A program made the translations under genes and the position numbers. A stretch of DNA of 64,000 bases from NCBI GenBank assembly GCA_930367205.1, contig OV884015.1, positions 106,084,509-106,148,508 on the forward strand. Reading direction: 5' to 3'. The notes beneath the pieces are model-generated. The model made no database searches. It saw nothing but the letters and a program-made list of their open reading frames with translations, and had not been told where the DNA came from. Source of the stretch: Acanthosoma haemorrhoidale (lineage: Eukaryota > Arthropoda > Insecta > Hemiptera > Acanthosomatidae). Below are positions 28,876 through 40,405 of this stretch, piece by piece; position 1 is the first letter of the stretch, and each line of letters begins with the position of its first letter.

Positions 28876-30507
28876 TCAGTATCTCTTATCAATGTAACCT
28901 TTCTCAAATACTATACTGTACTTAACTATAAATCTTTCTATTTTCATATCATCTAATTTTATTTTGAACCCGTCTTCTTCGATATGTTCATTAAAATTCA
29001 CTTTAACTTCTTCATTTTTTTCTTTCTTCTTCTCTGTATTTCTTGTTTCATCTTCTTTCTTCTGTATTATTTGTAGATTCTCATTATGGATTAATCTAAA
29101 CATTTTTATAATATCTAATCCTTTAAGAAAATCTTCAAAATAATCTCTCTTGACAATGAACACATCAACATATTTTCTATGTCAAAAATGTTTAATTTTT
29201 GAGTTACTAAACTTTTTTTTCACACCATTGACTGTTTTTAAAAGTATCTTATTTACTTCTTCTGTCTTTTTCTTTATATTAGTTAATTTTGAATTTATTA
29301 TAGAGCATTGGGATCCTGGATCGGATGTCCCATTTACCTGTTACTTCTCTTTTTATGATATTTTTACTTTAATCAATGGTGTGGTTATTCGTTTTTATGT
29401 TCAGTAATTAGATCTACTTCTAATACTAAGTTGCTTCCTATTATTCTAGTTTCATTTTTTATCTATTTTAAACCGGCATGAAGCATCTTCATGATCCCTG
29501 ATACAATTGTTTAATTGTTCACAGTTATTCCACGGATTTTTCTCTTGAAATTGGTTTTTACTGTACAGGTTTTCCATTTTTCTTTGTTATGAATTTTTTT
29601 TGTTCACTAGGCCCTCACATTTTTTAATTTCATAAAATAATCTAGATGAATTCTCACGTTTTTCTTGATCTATCTTTTTTCTGATAAAGTAGGTAAACCC
29701 GCAGTTAGTGCATGGATCTTTTCCCTTGAAATTTGTTTTTATTGTACAGGTTTTCCATTTTCCTTTGTTATGAATTTTTTTTGTTCACTAGGCCCTCACA
29801 TTTTTTAATTTCATAAAATAATCTAGATGAATTCTCACGTTTTTCTTGATCTATCTTTTTTCTGATAAAGTAGGTAAACCCGCAGTTAGTGCATGGATCT
29901 TTTCCCTTGAAATTTGTTTTTACTGTACAGGTTTTCCATTTTCCTTTGTTATGAATTTTTTTTGTTCACTAGGCCCTCACATTTTCTAATTTTATAAAAT
30001 ATTCTAGATGAATTATCACGTTTTTCTTGATCTATCTTTTTTCTGATAAAGTAGGTAAACCTGCAGTTAGTGCATGGATTTTTCTCTTGAAATTTTTTTT
30101 TACTCTACAGGTTTTTCATTTTTCTTTGTTATGAATTTTTTTTGTTCACTAGGCCCTCACATTTTATAATTTTATAAAATATTCTAGATGAATTATCACG
30201 TTATTCTTGATCTATCTTTTTTCTGATAAAGTAGGTAAACCTGCTATAAGCTATTATAAAGATATAAGCATCACTAAAGACTGTTTAGCATTTGAGTTTT
30301 TGCATGTAAGCTTCTCAATCATAAACTTTTCTGCTATATGTTTTAAATTTGGTTGATTCTCTTTCTTCTGTGTGGATTCAATCTTATTTTTTCTCATGAT
30401 TGTTCCGCATTTAAATCATCAAAATACATTGTTTTCATTTTCTCTGTTAATGTAATCCACACTGTCTTCTCTTGACCTCTCTTACTAAAACTATTTTTCA
30501 GTCTTTT
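28876..30507 (-). pseudogene. Broken Ty3/Gypsy relict, unit B, second copy
   Basis: Product of the 1588-bp duplication. Its linker stretch (28876-29163) is unchanged from the first copy. It differs mainly in containing four 180-bp monomers where the first has two. Confidence 0.83.
29531..30244 (-). repeat. 180-bp minisatellite, unit B second array (4 copies)
   Basis: 714 bp, close to four full periods, mixing both monomer subtypes (CATGGATCTTTTCCC in the second and third, CATGGATTTTTCTC in the fourth). Confidence 0.85.
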
Positions 30508-31215
30508 ATAAATATAATTATTTTATAAAGTTGGTAACAAAATTGTGCGAACAATAATCATGCATATATCTTTATCTATCATTTATATTATTTACTTATA
30601 TTATAAGAATAAAATCTTCTCATACGAAGGCAGTTTAATATCATACTTACGAATAAAAAAAAGTTTGCTAAAAAAATAAATAAAAGCTGAAAAAATATTT
30701 TGCGTACAAAAATCATGCATATATATTTTGCTATCAATTATATTATTTACTTATATTATAAAAAAACAAATATTCTCACATGAACACAGTCCATTATAAT
30801 CTTTATAAATAAATAAATCGTTATTCATCTTAAGGTAAAAAATTCATATTGTGCTTAAAAATAAAAAAAGTTTATTCAAATAATAAATAAAAACATTATA
30901 CTTACAAATATCATGCATATATATCTATCATTTATATTATTTACTTATATGGTAAGAAAAAAAATGTCTCATGCGAAAACAGTTTAATATCATCCTTATA
31001 TATCAAGAAATTGTTATATATAAAAATAAAATGAAAAATTGGTTAAAAAAAATGGTTATAAAAATCATGCATGTATATATATCTATCATTCATATCATTA
31101 TTTACTTTCTCACTACTATTATACTCACTCATTACTATATATATGATTTCTCATAGGACAACAGTTAATTATCATCCTTAATAATCAAATAAGATTATTC
31201 AATAATTTATACCCA
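30508..31215. repeat. AT-rich degenerate repeats, unit B
   Basis: Same members as in unit A, with scattered substitutions (for example AAAATGAAAAATTGG in place of AAAAAGAAAAATTGG). No gene. Confidence 0.6.
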
Positions 31216-31575
31216 ACAGATTTCCAGATATTGACACCACGACTCTAACTGTTTTTTAGGAGTGAACTATTCCAGAGACGAAGATACTTGCTATCTTAAC
31301 TACAGGCCACTACGATACACCATACAGACCACAGATGTTGGTAGGCTAGGGGAAGTAGAAGGGTTAAGTCTTTGAAATATTGACCGAACCTTTTTGACCT
31401 AATGACAACTATCAATATGTTAAAATAAATTACCGTAAGACCATAAAATTATATCTTTCAGAGACCGTAAGCTTAACCATAGCAATGAAGACTATATCCA
31501 ATTTTTATGAGATTATACAAAATTTTATTTCACCAGGACCATATTTAATTGAACGCAGCAGAATTAATCTCTAGC

Positions 31576-32070
31576 CTAATCAATCGTAACAATGTTAACC
31601 TTAAGTAGTCCTGGATTCTTCTCATAAAACTCCACACCCCTATCAGAAAGCCATGCTGAAATTGCTGGCTTAAGTTTAGGCTGTCCATCAAGGGAGTGCA
31701 ACCCTCTACCCGTTATAACAGAAACAAAAGTGGTCTTACGACCGGAATCTCGAAGCCTGGAAGTGACTTCATCTATGAAGAGGTCAAGTACGTCCAGAGC
31801 TTCGGACACGAATAGGAAATGCAAATCTAAACGTGTCCATGTATCATTCACATGATACCTAATAATCGACCTAGCAGACAAAGGCCTAATCCTTCTACCT
31901 CCCTCGGTACTCCACCTGGTCTTTGTGTAAGGCGGTTGATCTAAAGGTGTGAGGAAGCAAATAGCTTCGTCTACGGAATCGTTCACTCCGGCTAAAACAA
32001 AAGTTAGTGTTTGTTCGTCCATGTCTGGGAATCTGTCGGATAAATAAGTTAACGAAGTAGACTTACTCAT
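31576..32070 (-). CDS. CUE-Smr domain protein, unit B copy, 164 aa
   Basis: Encodes the majority form of the protein (Asp12), identical to the copies in units D, E and F. By eye one base separates it from unit A over 495 bp. The N-terminal extension seen in units E and F is out of frame. The 3' flank has a poly(A) signal 47 bases past the stop. The gene lies downstream of the Ty3/Gypsy nest and about 2 kb from the Jockey-like insertion; neither touches it. Confidence 0.7.
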   Translation of the reverse strand: MSKSTSLTYLSDRFPDMDEQTLTFVLAGVNDSVDEAICFLTPLDQPPYTKTRWSTEGGRRIRPLSARSIIRYHVNDTWTRLDLHFLFVSEALDVLDLFIDEVTSRLRDSGRKTTFVSVITGRGLHSLDGQPKLKPAISAWLSDRGVEFYEKNPGLLKVNIVTID

Positions 32071-32885
32071 TACGGCGATGATGATCGGGACACTGTATCC
32101 AATATGTGCACACTTTAAAAGTCAGAGCTGGACTGACTGAAATCATAGGAAAGTTTGCAAGTGACGGTGGAGTGGGGGACCCAGGTACCGAAATTCTTTA
32201 TATTGGCAAACCCTCACCCAGGTAAAAACATCTTTTGACCTGGTGTAAATGTCTAAAAAAGACGATTTCTCTTTACTTCTATTTTTTTTTATACATGGAA
32301 AGAAACTACTATTTTTTTAATTTGAATTCAAAACCGAGGTTAATACTTCTGTTTTACAGAAGACCTAAAGGAGAATTATTTCGGGCACGAATAATATAAG
32401 TGATCAATTGTAGTCTCATAATTAATATGTGAGCGGGGAAATATACCAAATATTGCAGGTTCCAGAAAAAACTCTAGGTTTTTTTATTGTTCCTTGGTGG
32501 CTAGAATGCACAGAAACCTTCGATACATTTTCAAGTCTACCTATTCTTTCAAAAAAACGTCATATTGTAAAAATAGTAAACAAATACAACGAATAATAAA
32601 ACAAAAGGCCGTAGTTAGGAAAACGCACGTGGGAGAGCACTTACCATGAACAAATCAATTATGATACGGAATTTTTTCTACAGTATCGATAATATGTGAC
32701 GACTGAAGGCGACAATTGTGTAAACAAATAATGTAAATACAGCTGAAGAAAAGTCCGACCTCCCCACCAACCCCGCTTCTGAGTTAACAGTGATTTTCTT
32801 GAAACTTGAGAGAAGTTAGAATTTTAGTTTTGCCAAAGATTGAGGCAGACTAGAAGGTGTGTGTCATGATCTGCCAAGACTTTCA

Positions 32886-33056
32886 AAGCACTAAGTACCA
32901 AGCACCACAGTTGATTATCTAAGTACGCAAGTGTGCCATGTGATTAAGCCGAGACAGACTTTAAGCACTAAGTAACAAGCACTACAGTTGATTATCTAAG
33001 TACGCAAGTGCGCCCTGTGATTAAGCAGAGACAGACTTTAAGCACTAAGTACCAAG
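32886..33056. repeat. 77-bp tandem repeat, unit B
   Basis: 2.2 copies, with a further 1.3 copies at 33662-33768 after the LTR relict. The right cluster of this unit and of unit C starts ATAAGGCCGAG instead of ATTAAGCCGAG. Confidence 0.83.
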
Positions 33057-33661
33057 CCGATATTTCCGATTTTAGTTCTTCCCTTAATTGATCAAACTTC
33101 CCGCTCAACTCTTTTTGTTCTTTATTATTTTCTTTAAGTGCGTTATTTTGACTGTTTAATTTTTCGTTTATTTCTTTATTATTTTCTTTTAATTTAATTA
33201 TTTTCTGTTAAATTGACTGTTTAATTGGGCAAGGACCTGTTGCAACATCTTTGTCGTAGTGTTTTCACTCGGATTTACTTTGGGTTCGGGGTGTGGGTTC
33301 CCTGTTTTAGAGGCTGCGTTTGACCCAAAAGGTAGGCAGTATACCTGAATCTGACCTGGACATATTTGTTTTCGTGTGTGTACAACAAATGTGAAATTAT
33401 GAGAAAATATAAATTGTTAGTGGTTAGTACTAGTTATTATTCTAACATGCAATACCTCACAATTCCTTTGGTTTCTTTAGAATTTTTTAAGTTAATCCCG
33501 GAGCGGCCCCCATTGAAACCTACCTTATTTTTTACCATTTATTTTTCTACTTTATTTGATCAATTTACCTTAACTAATTTGGCAGGTCCGTCATGAGATT
33601 TTTAAATCAATTTGTTTTATGTCTTTGACATAGGAATTTATCCCGATTGAATCCCTGAGAT
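33057..33661 (-). pseudogene. 5' end of second LTR retroelement, unit B
   Basis: Probable primer-binding site at 33495-33512. Gag-like coiled coil at about 33060-33260, interrupted by a stop where TTAAATTGACTG is preceded by the short frame ending AATTATTTTCTG. Confidence 0.58.
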
Positions 33662-34058
33662 AAGGCCGAGACAGACTTTAATCACTAAGTACCAAGCACT
33701 ACAGTTGATTATCTAAGTACGCAAGTGTGCCCTGTGATTAAGCCGAGACAGACTTTAAGCACTAAGTAATAATAATAATAATCTGACGTATTTTTCAATA
33801 GAATGATTTCTTCTTTTAATTTTGAATTTACATTATAATTATATTATTAAAATATTAAATGATTAAAACAGTCCGCACATTTTGAGGACCCTACTTCCAC
33901 ACTTGGTCATTAGCACTGTAGCACTCTCTTAACCGCTATTTTCACGATTAATCCGGTGTTGATTATCACAGCGATGTGTCTGAAAGTCCATTTTGTTCTT
34001 ACAACATTTTATCAAGGTTTATATCAACGCACATTTCCAGATTAGTGAAAATATATTT

Positions 34059-36368
34059 TTTTTTTTTTTAAATTCAGAACTTTATTGTGAAATAATTACA
34101 ATCTGCCTTTTATAAGGCAATAATAATACAGATAAATGATCTCATTCATACCATATTTACAGTCATCATTCACTCGCTCATTCATACTAGGACATGATTG
34201 GAGAAACTGGCCATTGCCAGGACTCCCACTGTCACGCGATTATAGCAGGTCACGAGGCCACTGCCGTTTCAGTCTCCGAGGAGGATTATAGGGATGAGTG
34301 GCGCAGTGCAAAGACTGTGCTACAGGATTAGGGTGGTTGGAAAGGCTACTGTGGAATTTCATAAACTTGGAAGGGATGAGTTCTAGAATGTAGGGTATAT
34401 TAAGGTCGTTATGAAGGGTTTTGTTGCTGACATAATAAGGGGCATTTACTATTGTTCTCAGGACTTTGGATTGAAAGGATTGGATACGCTTGATGTTCGA
34501 CTTTTTTGCTGTCCCCCATAGCTCTATTCCGTATGTCCAGATTGGTTTAAGTATAACTTTTTAGATTAGTAGTTTATTTTCTATTGAGAGATGGGATGTC
34601 CTTTGAAGTAGTCTGTACAGTTGTCCAAAGCGTCTGTTTAGTTCTTGTCTTTTTAGTCTCGTATGTGGGTTCCAGGTCAGTCGTTTGTCGAGATGGAAGC
34701 CTAAGTACCGTACTGTCTCGGTTACTGGGAGAGGAATAGAATTAAAGTAAACTAATGGACAAGTCTTGCGACAAAGGGTGAAGGTAATGTGGGAGCATTT
34801 TGCTTCATTAACTTTGATCCGCCATTGATTGCACCAATACTCGATCTCGTCAAGGTGTTTTTGAAGGTTATGGGATGCTATGTCGGGGTCTGGGTGGGAT
34901 GACAAGACTGCAGTGTCATCTGCAAATGTAGCCAAGAAGGTGTTGGAAGTAGAAGGGACATCAGCGGTGTATAGGTTATAGAGGATGGGGCCTAGGACAC
35001 TGCCCTGTGGAACTCCTGCATTTATGGGATAGTAGTTAGAGTATTCTAAGCCACAGCGGACTTGGAAGAAGCGGTTTGAAAGGTAGGACTGTAGGATTAG
35101 GAAAAGGGTCTGTGGTAAATGTCTTTTGAGCTTGTAGAGCAAACCTGCGTGCCAAACCCTGTCAAAAGCTTGAGCTATATCGAGAAAGGCAGCAGTGCAA
35201 TACTTTTTGGTTTCAAGGGCTGAGGAGATGTGATCAACAACGCGAAGGCCTTGTTGAGCAGTGGAATGTCGTTGGCGGAAACCAAACTGGTGTGTGGGAA
35301 AAAGGTTTTTGGATTCAACAATTGGATGTAGACGTTTTAGTAGGAGTTTCTCAAATATTTTTGAGAGGATAGGGAGTAGGCTAATTGGACGGTAAGATGA
35401 GGCGACATTGGGTGGTTTACCGGGTTTGGCGAATAGGACAATAATGGAATGTTTCCAGAGGAGAGGAAAGTGTGTCGTTCGGATAATGCAATTATATATG
35501 TAGGTTAGGAAGGTTATGGCTTTAGGAGGAAGTTGTTTGAGAATTTGAGGAGTTAGGAGATCATATCCAGGGGATTTTCTGTAAGGTAAGTTTTTCAGAA
35601 GGTATTTGACCTCAGAGGGATTAACAGCTTTTGGTGGAAGAGAGAGAGGAATAGGTGAAGTGAGGAAATCTTCCACAGTTTTGCTGTGAGTATGGCTTTG
35701 ATGAGAAAGGTGAGGTGTGAAAGTATGGGTAAGATGCAGAGCAAATTCCTCCGACCTATCTCCATCCGAGGCCGCCCAGGACCCATCATCACGACGGAGT
35801 GGATGTGAAACAGGTTGATACTTTAGGATTTTTTTGGTTACATTCCACAAGGAGTTATCCCTGGTAGACAGAGAGGAGAGGTAGGAATTGAAAGAATCAG
35901 AACGGAAGGAGGCCAATCGCCGCTTTACCAATCGGCAGTACTGATTGTACGAGCGGCGATCAGCAGGATGCCGGGATCTTTGCCACACTGTTCTAGAGCG
36001 GCGTTTGGATTTGATTAGATCTTTGAGATGTTGAGGTAAACGATTATGATTGTGGATTCTTGGGTGACGATGGGGTGACGATGCCTCCCAAGCCGACCTC
36101 TGGACCAGAGTAGTGAAAGAATGCACTGCATCGTCTAGGTCTTGGGATGTTTTCAGGGATAATTTGAGGTTTACGGACTCTGTAAGAAGCTGACGGAAGT
36201 GGTCCCAGTCAACTGGGCCCCTAATAAATGAAGGAGGAGGCAGTTTGTGAATTGGTCTTAGGGAAATGGTTAATATTAAAGGACTATGATCAGAGGAGAG
36301 GTCATCGAGGCGCTTGAGTGAATAGTTTAGTGTTCCTAAACTAAAAATCGCTAAAGATCGCTCTATAA
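34059..36368 (-). mobile_element. 5'-truncated Jockey-like non-LTR retrotransposon
   Basis: 2.3-kb minus-strand element in the tail of unit B, flanked by a perfect 12-bp target duplication GAAAATATATTT (34047-34058 and 36369-36380). The A tail is the T run 34059-34069, and AATAAA lies 12 bases before it (34081-34086). The 5' end is truncated within the endonuclease gene, as is usual for incomplete reverse transcription. It is absent from all other units, so it is younger than the array expansion or private to this unit. Confidence 0.9.
34240..36368 (-). pseudogene. Jockey-like ORF2 fragment (endonuclease end and RT), with one in-frame stop
   Basis: The frame enters from the truncated 5' end at the last endonuclease motif (SSDHSPLILTI, about 36280) and runs through RT: SYRPISLLPILSKIFEKLL, AFLDIAQAFDRVWHAGLL, AGVPQGSVLGPILYNLY, and catalytic FADDTAVLS at about 34920. 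A TAA at 34561-34563 interrupts it just before VILKPIWTYGIELWGTA, the typical Jockey C-terminal motif. The same frame then continues without further stops to its natural end at 34240-34242. The GTG at 36126 is not a real start. The only missing part is the 5' region, so this is a dead-on-arrival copy with one later nonsense change. Confidence 0.88.
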
Positions 36369-38703
36369 GAAAATATATTTAAATAAATATTTATTTAAAG
36401 GAATTTACAATCTGCTCTAATAGGGCGTATATATATACATAGCCTGGGATTCCCCAGATTCATCAGGGAAATGTCCTTATTCGTTAAAAAGAATTCATGG
36501 ATCAGGGATACAACCCCTTACTAACACTGCTCTTGCATCTTCGTCACTGGTGTGCAGTAACAGTGGAGACAATGAGAGACTACCTGTAGAAGAAGCCTGG
36601 GTAAGAACTCCAAAGGATGTTTTAGCATCAAAAGGTTTATTTACTAACGTTATTTTTAGTGGGGTCCTCCATTGTTTAAACCAGTAAGTCTAAATAGGGT
36701 TTAGTTTGGATTTGTACATGAGAATTTCGTTTTCAAATTTGGGATGTGATTTTTTGACTGAGAGACATGTTCCATGTTGGTCCGTTCTGAAGTTGGAATA
36801 TTAGGTTTAGAACTGAATGTGCTGTGGGATGACCAAAAATAAAAAAAAACCCTGCGAATAATAAATTGTTCCCATCATTCAATAACATAAATTAAATTAA
36901 ACATAAAACCAGAAATGTACAGTAACTCTTTTTAGTTAGCAAGAGTTAAAATAAGGTTTGACAATCCTTAAAATGCAAAGTAAATCGAGCTAAGGAGCTT
37001 AAGAGGAGGAGGAGAGTGGAGAAGGTGAAGTTCAATATTGCTACAGCTGAAATACAATCCGGTGTTGTATATTAGAAGTTCCTTCCTCTGTAAATAAATT
37101 TCTTCCGTGTTGTTGAATATTGTCAACTAATAATATAATATTAATAAAACCTTATACTATCATTGAATATTGTTTTGTTTGTTATTGTGAATATATCTCT
37201 TAGATTTGGATTTATTAGTGTGTTTCAACATCCATCTTCTGTTGAAAATAGGCTCTTAGAGTAAAGCGTGAGTAAAAATATTTTCTTAAAAATTAAAACT
37301 ATTCTAAAACGTAAACTTTCCGTTTGGAAGATCTTTGTTGATGATGAAAAGAGAGATATGGCCCGAGGACGATACAAACAACACACAGTGCACTTCACAA
37401 ATGGACTGAGCTTTACATTTGTAACAATTTGTATTCACAAATTTTTAAGAGATACCAATCATATAGCTGAGTGGTTAGCTTCACTGTTTGCAAGTTCACA
37501 AGTCTTTTGGGGCTTGTACACTTGTTAATTAAGTATTAAGCCCACTATCTCATTATTTAGTAGGGGTATGATGTTATAAGGAAAATGCAGCGGAAGCTAG
37601 TTTTTTTGTTAAATTAGGAATGACAAAACGAATGAAATATGGATAAATAATCTTATATTTAGCATTAAAATAAAACAGTAATCACTATACTTTATATACA
37701 TTACATATAACATGAATAATAATAAATCATATAATTTTATAAAATATTTCTTACATTATTAATTTTTACATAGCAGTTTATGAAATTTCTATGATTAAAT
37801 TGCATGAATTGTTCCCTTTTAATTTTTTATTAAATTATGACATTATATAATTCGGGAAGTAGGACAAGTAATACACAAATACAATAATAATCGTCATCAT
37901 GGCAATAAAAGCCTTAGCATATACATCGGTCTGACAATACGGCTATAAGACAACGTACTAATAAATCCCAGACATACTTGAAGGTTAATAAAAAAAATTA
38001 TTTGATAATAATTCAATTAGTATATGATAATGATTTGGGGTACAAAAAATAATTGGAATACAAATATTTTAGGCTCATGACGTCATGATATATCTTGATT
38101 GTTAAAGTTTGTGAAGTCTGTTGTTGTCTGCATGAAGATAACTGAATGAAGTCTGCTGATAGGCTGCTAAGTAGTACGAGCCTTCGACATCTGCAATAGT
38201 GATACAAATTAGTTATAAATGCAAAATAAGAATAAAATAAATAGAAAATCTTCTTATGACTAATGATTTCATATCATCCTCATAATTTAAAAATGGTTTA
38301 TACCAAAAATAGAGAAAAATTCGTCCATATCTTTTGAGATCGTTGTACATTATTTCATTTACTAAAATAAATCGAAAAAATTTTACCTTTAAATTTGATG
38401 ATATGATTGTAGTTGTGATCACCAGTGATCCAGGTGGGATGACTCCGTGCTCTTTGGACGGTGGAGTTTCATGTATACATCATGTCCACATAATGCCAAT
38501 AATGAATTTTTTCAGGCTCCTTACTAGATAGTTAGGGTCACTAGGCAGATGAGGTATTCATTTTTTTTCTGAAATAAATTTGGTTATACATACAAAGTCA
38601 TATTACAATAAATATAAAAAAATCTTCTAATATGAAAACAGTTTAATATCATCCTTATAAATAAAAAAAGCTAATTCAAAATATAAATAAAAGTTGGTAA
38701 CAT

Positions 38704-38814
38704 AATAGCTTCGTCTACGGAATCGTTCACTCCGGCTAAAACAAAAGTTAGTGTTTGTTCGTCCATGTCTGGGAATCTGTCGGATAAATAAGTTAACGAA
38801 GTAGACTTACTCAT
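38704..38814 (-). pseudogene. Truncated CUE-Smr gene in unit C, CUE part only
   Basis: Only the first 37 codons remain, from the ATG at 38814 through the FPDMDE and VDEAI motifs, i.e. most of the CUE domain. The deletion removes the Smr domain, the stop codon and the poly(A) signal. Translation would run on into unrelated AT-rich sequence. Confidence 0.85.
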
Positions 38815-39629
38815 TACGGCGATGATGATCGGGACACTGTATCCAATATGTGCACACTTTAAAAGTCAGAGCTGGACTGACTGAAATCATAGGAAAGTTT
38901 GCAAGTGACGGTGGAGTGGGGGACCCAGGTACCGAAATTCTTTATATTGGCAAACCCTCACCCAGGTAAAAACATCTTTTGACCTGGTGTAAATGTCTAA
39001 AAAAGACGATTTCTCTTTACTTCTATTTTTTTTTATACATGGAAAGAAACTACTATTTTTTTAATTTGAATTCAAAACCGAGGTTAATACTTCTGTTTTA
39101 CAGAAGACCTAAAGGAGAATTATTTCGGGCACGAATAATATAAGTGATCAATTGTAGTCTCATAATTAATATGTGAGCGGGGAAATATACCAAATATTGC
39201 AGGTTCCAGAAAAAACTCTAGGTTTTTTTATTGTTCCTTGGTGGCTAGAATGCACAGAAACCTTCGACACATTTTCAAGTCTACCTATTCTTTCAAAAAA
39301 ACGTCATATTGTAAAAATAGTAAACAAATACAACGAATAATAAAACAAAAGGCCGTAGTTAGGAAAACGCACGTGGGAGAGCACTTACCATGAACAAATC
39401 AATTATGATACGGAATTTTTTCTACAGTATCGATAATATGTGACGACTGAAGGCGACGATTGTGTAAACAAATAATGTAAATACAGCTGAAAAAAAGTCC
39501 GACCTCCCCACCAACCCCGCTTCTGAGTTAACAGTGATTTTCTTGAAACTTGAGAGAAGTTAGAATTTTAGTTTTGCCAAAGATTGAGGCAGACTAGAAG
39601 GTGTGTGTCATGATCTGCCAAGACTTTCA

Positions 39630-39800
39630 AAGCACTAAGTACCAAGCACCACAGTTGATTATCTAAGTACGCAAGTGTGCCATGTGATTAAGCCGAGACA
39701 GACTTTAAGCACTAAGTAACAAGCACTACAGTTGATTATCTAAGTACGCAAGTGCGCCCTGTGATTAAGCAGAGACAGACTTTAAGCACTAAGTACCAAG
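39630..39800. repeat. 77-bp tandem repeat, unit C
   Basis: 2.2 copies, continued at 40406-40503 beyond the LTR relict. The TAA microsatellite of units A and B is missing at the right end. Confidence 0.83.
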
Positions 39801-40405
39801 CCGATATTTCCGATTTTAGTTCTTCCCTTAATTGATCAAACTTCCCGCTCAACTCTTTTTGTTCTTTATTATTTTCTTTAAGTGCGTTATTTTGACTGTT
39901 TAATTTTTCGTTTATTTCTTTATTATTTTCTTTTAATTTAATTATTTTCTGTTAAATTGACTGTTTAATTGGGCAAGGACCTGTTGCAACATCTTTGTCG
40001 TAGTGTTTTCACTCGGATTTACTTTGGGTTCGGGGTGTGGGTTCCCTGTTTTAGAGGCTGCGTTTGACCCAAAAGGTAGGCAGTATACCTGAATCTGACC
40101 TGGACATATTTGTTTTCGTGTGTGTTCAACAAATGTGAAATTATGAGAAAATATAAATTGTTAGTGGTTAGTACTAGTTATTATTCTAACATGCAATACC
40201 TCACAATTCCTTTGGTTTCTTTAGAATTTTTTAAGTTAATCCCGGAGCGGCCCCCATTGAAACCTACCTTATTTTTTACCATTTATTTTTCTACTTTATT
40301 TGATCAATTTACCTTAACTAATTTGGCAGGTCCGTCATGAGATTTTTAAATCAATTTGTTTTATGTCTTTGACATAGGAATTTATCCCGATTGAATCCCT
40401 GAGAT
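39801..40405 (-). pseudogene. 5' end of second LTR retroelement, unit C
   Basis: Same structure as in unit A, with the LTR edge and primer-binding-site-like sequence at about 40239-40256. Coding potential is broken in the coiled coil. Confidence 0.56.

Larger units (their letters stand above)
24891..36437. repeat. Array unit B, enlarged by an internal duplication and a Jockey-like insertion
   Basis: About 11.5 kb. Layout: 24891-26670 no recognised gene; 26671-27287 AT-rich; two gypsy relict copies (27288-28559 and 28876-30507) created by a 1588-bp duplication; 30508-31215 AT-rich repeats; CUE-Smr gene 31576-32070; spacer 32071-32885; 77-bp repeats and second LTR relict 32886-33768; tail 33769-34046; Jockey-like element 34059-36368; last 57 bp of the unit after it. 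Confidence 0.9.
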
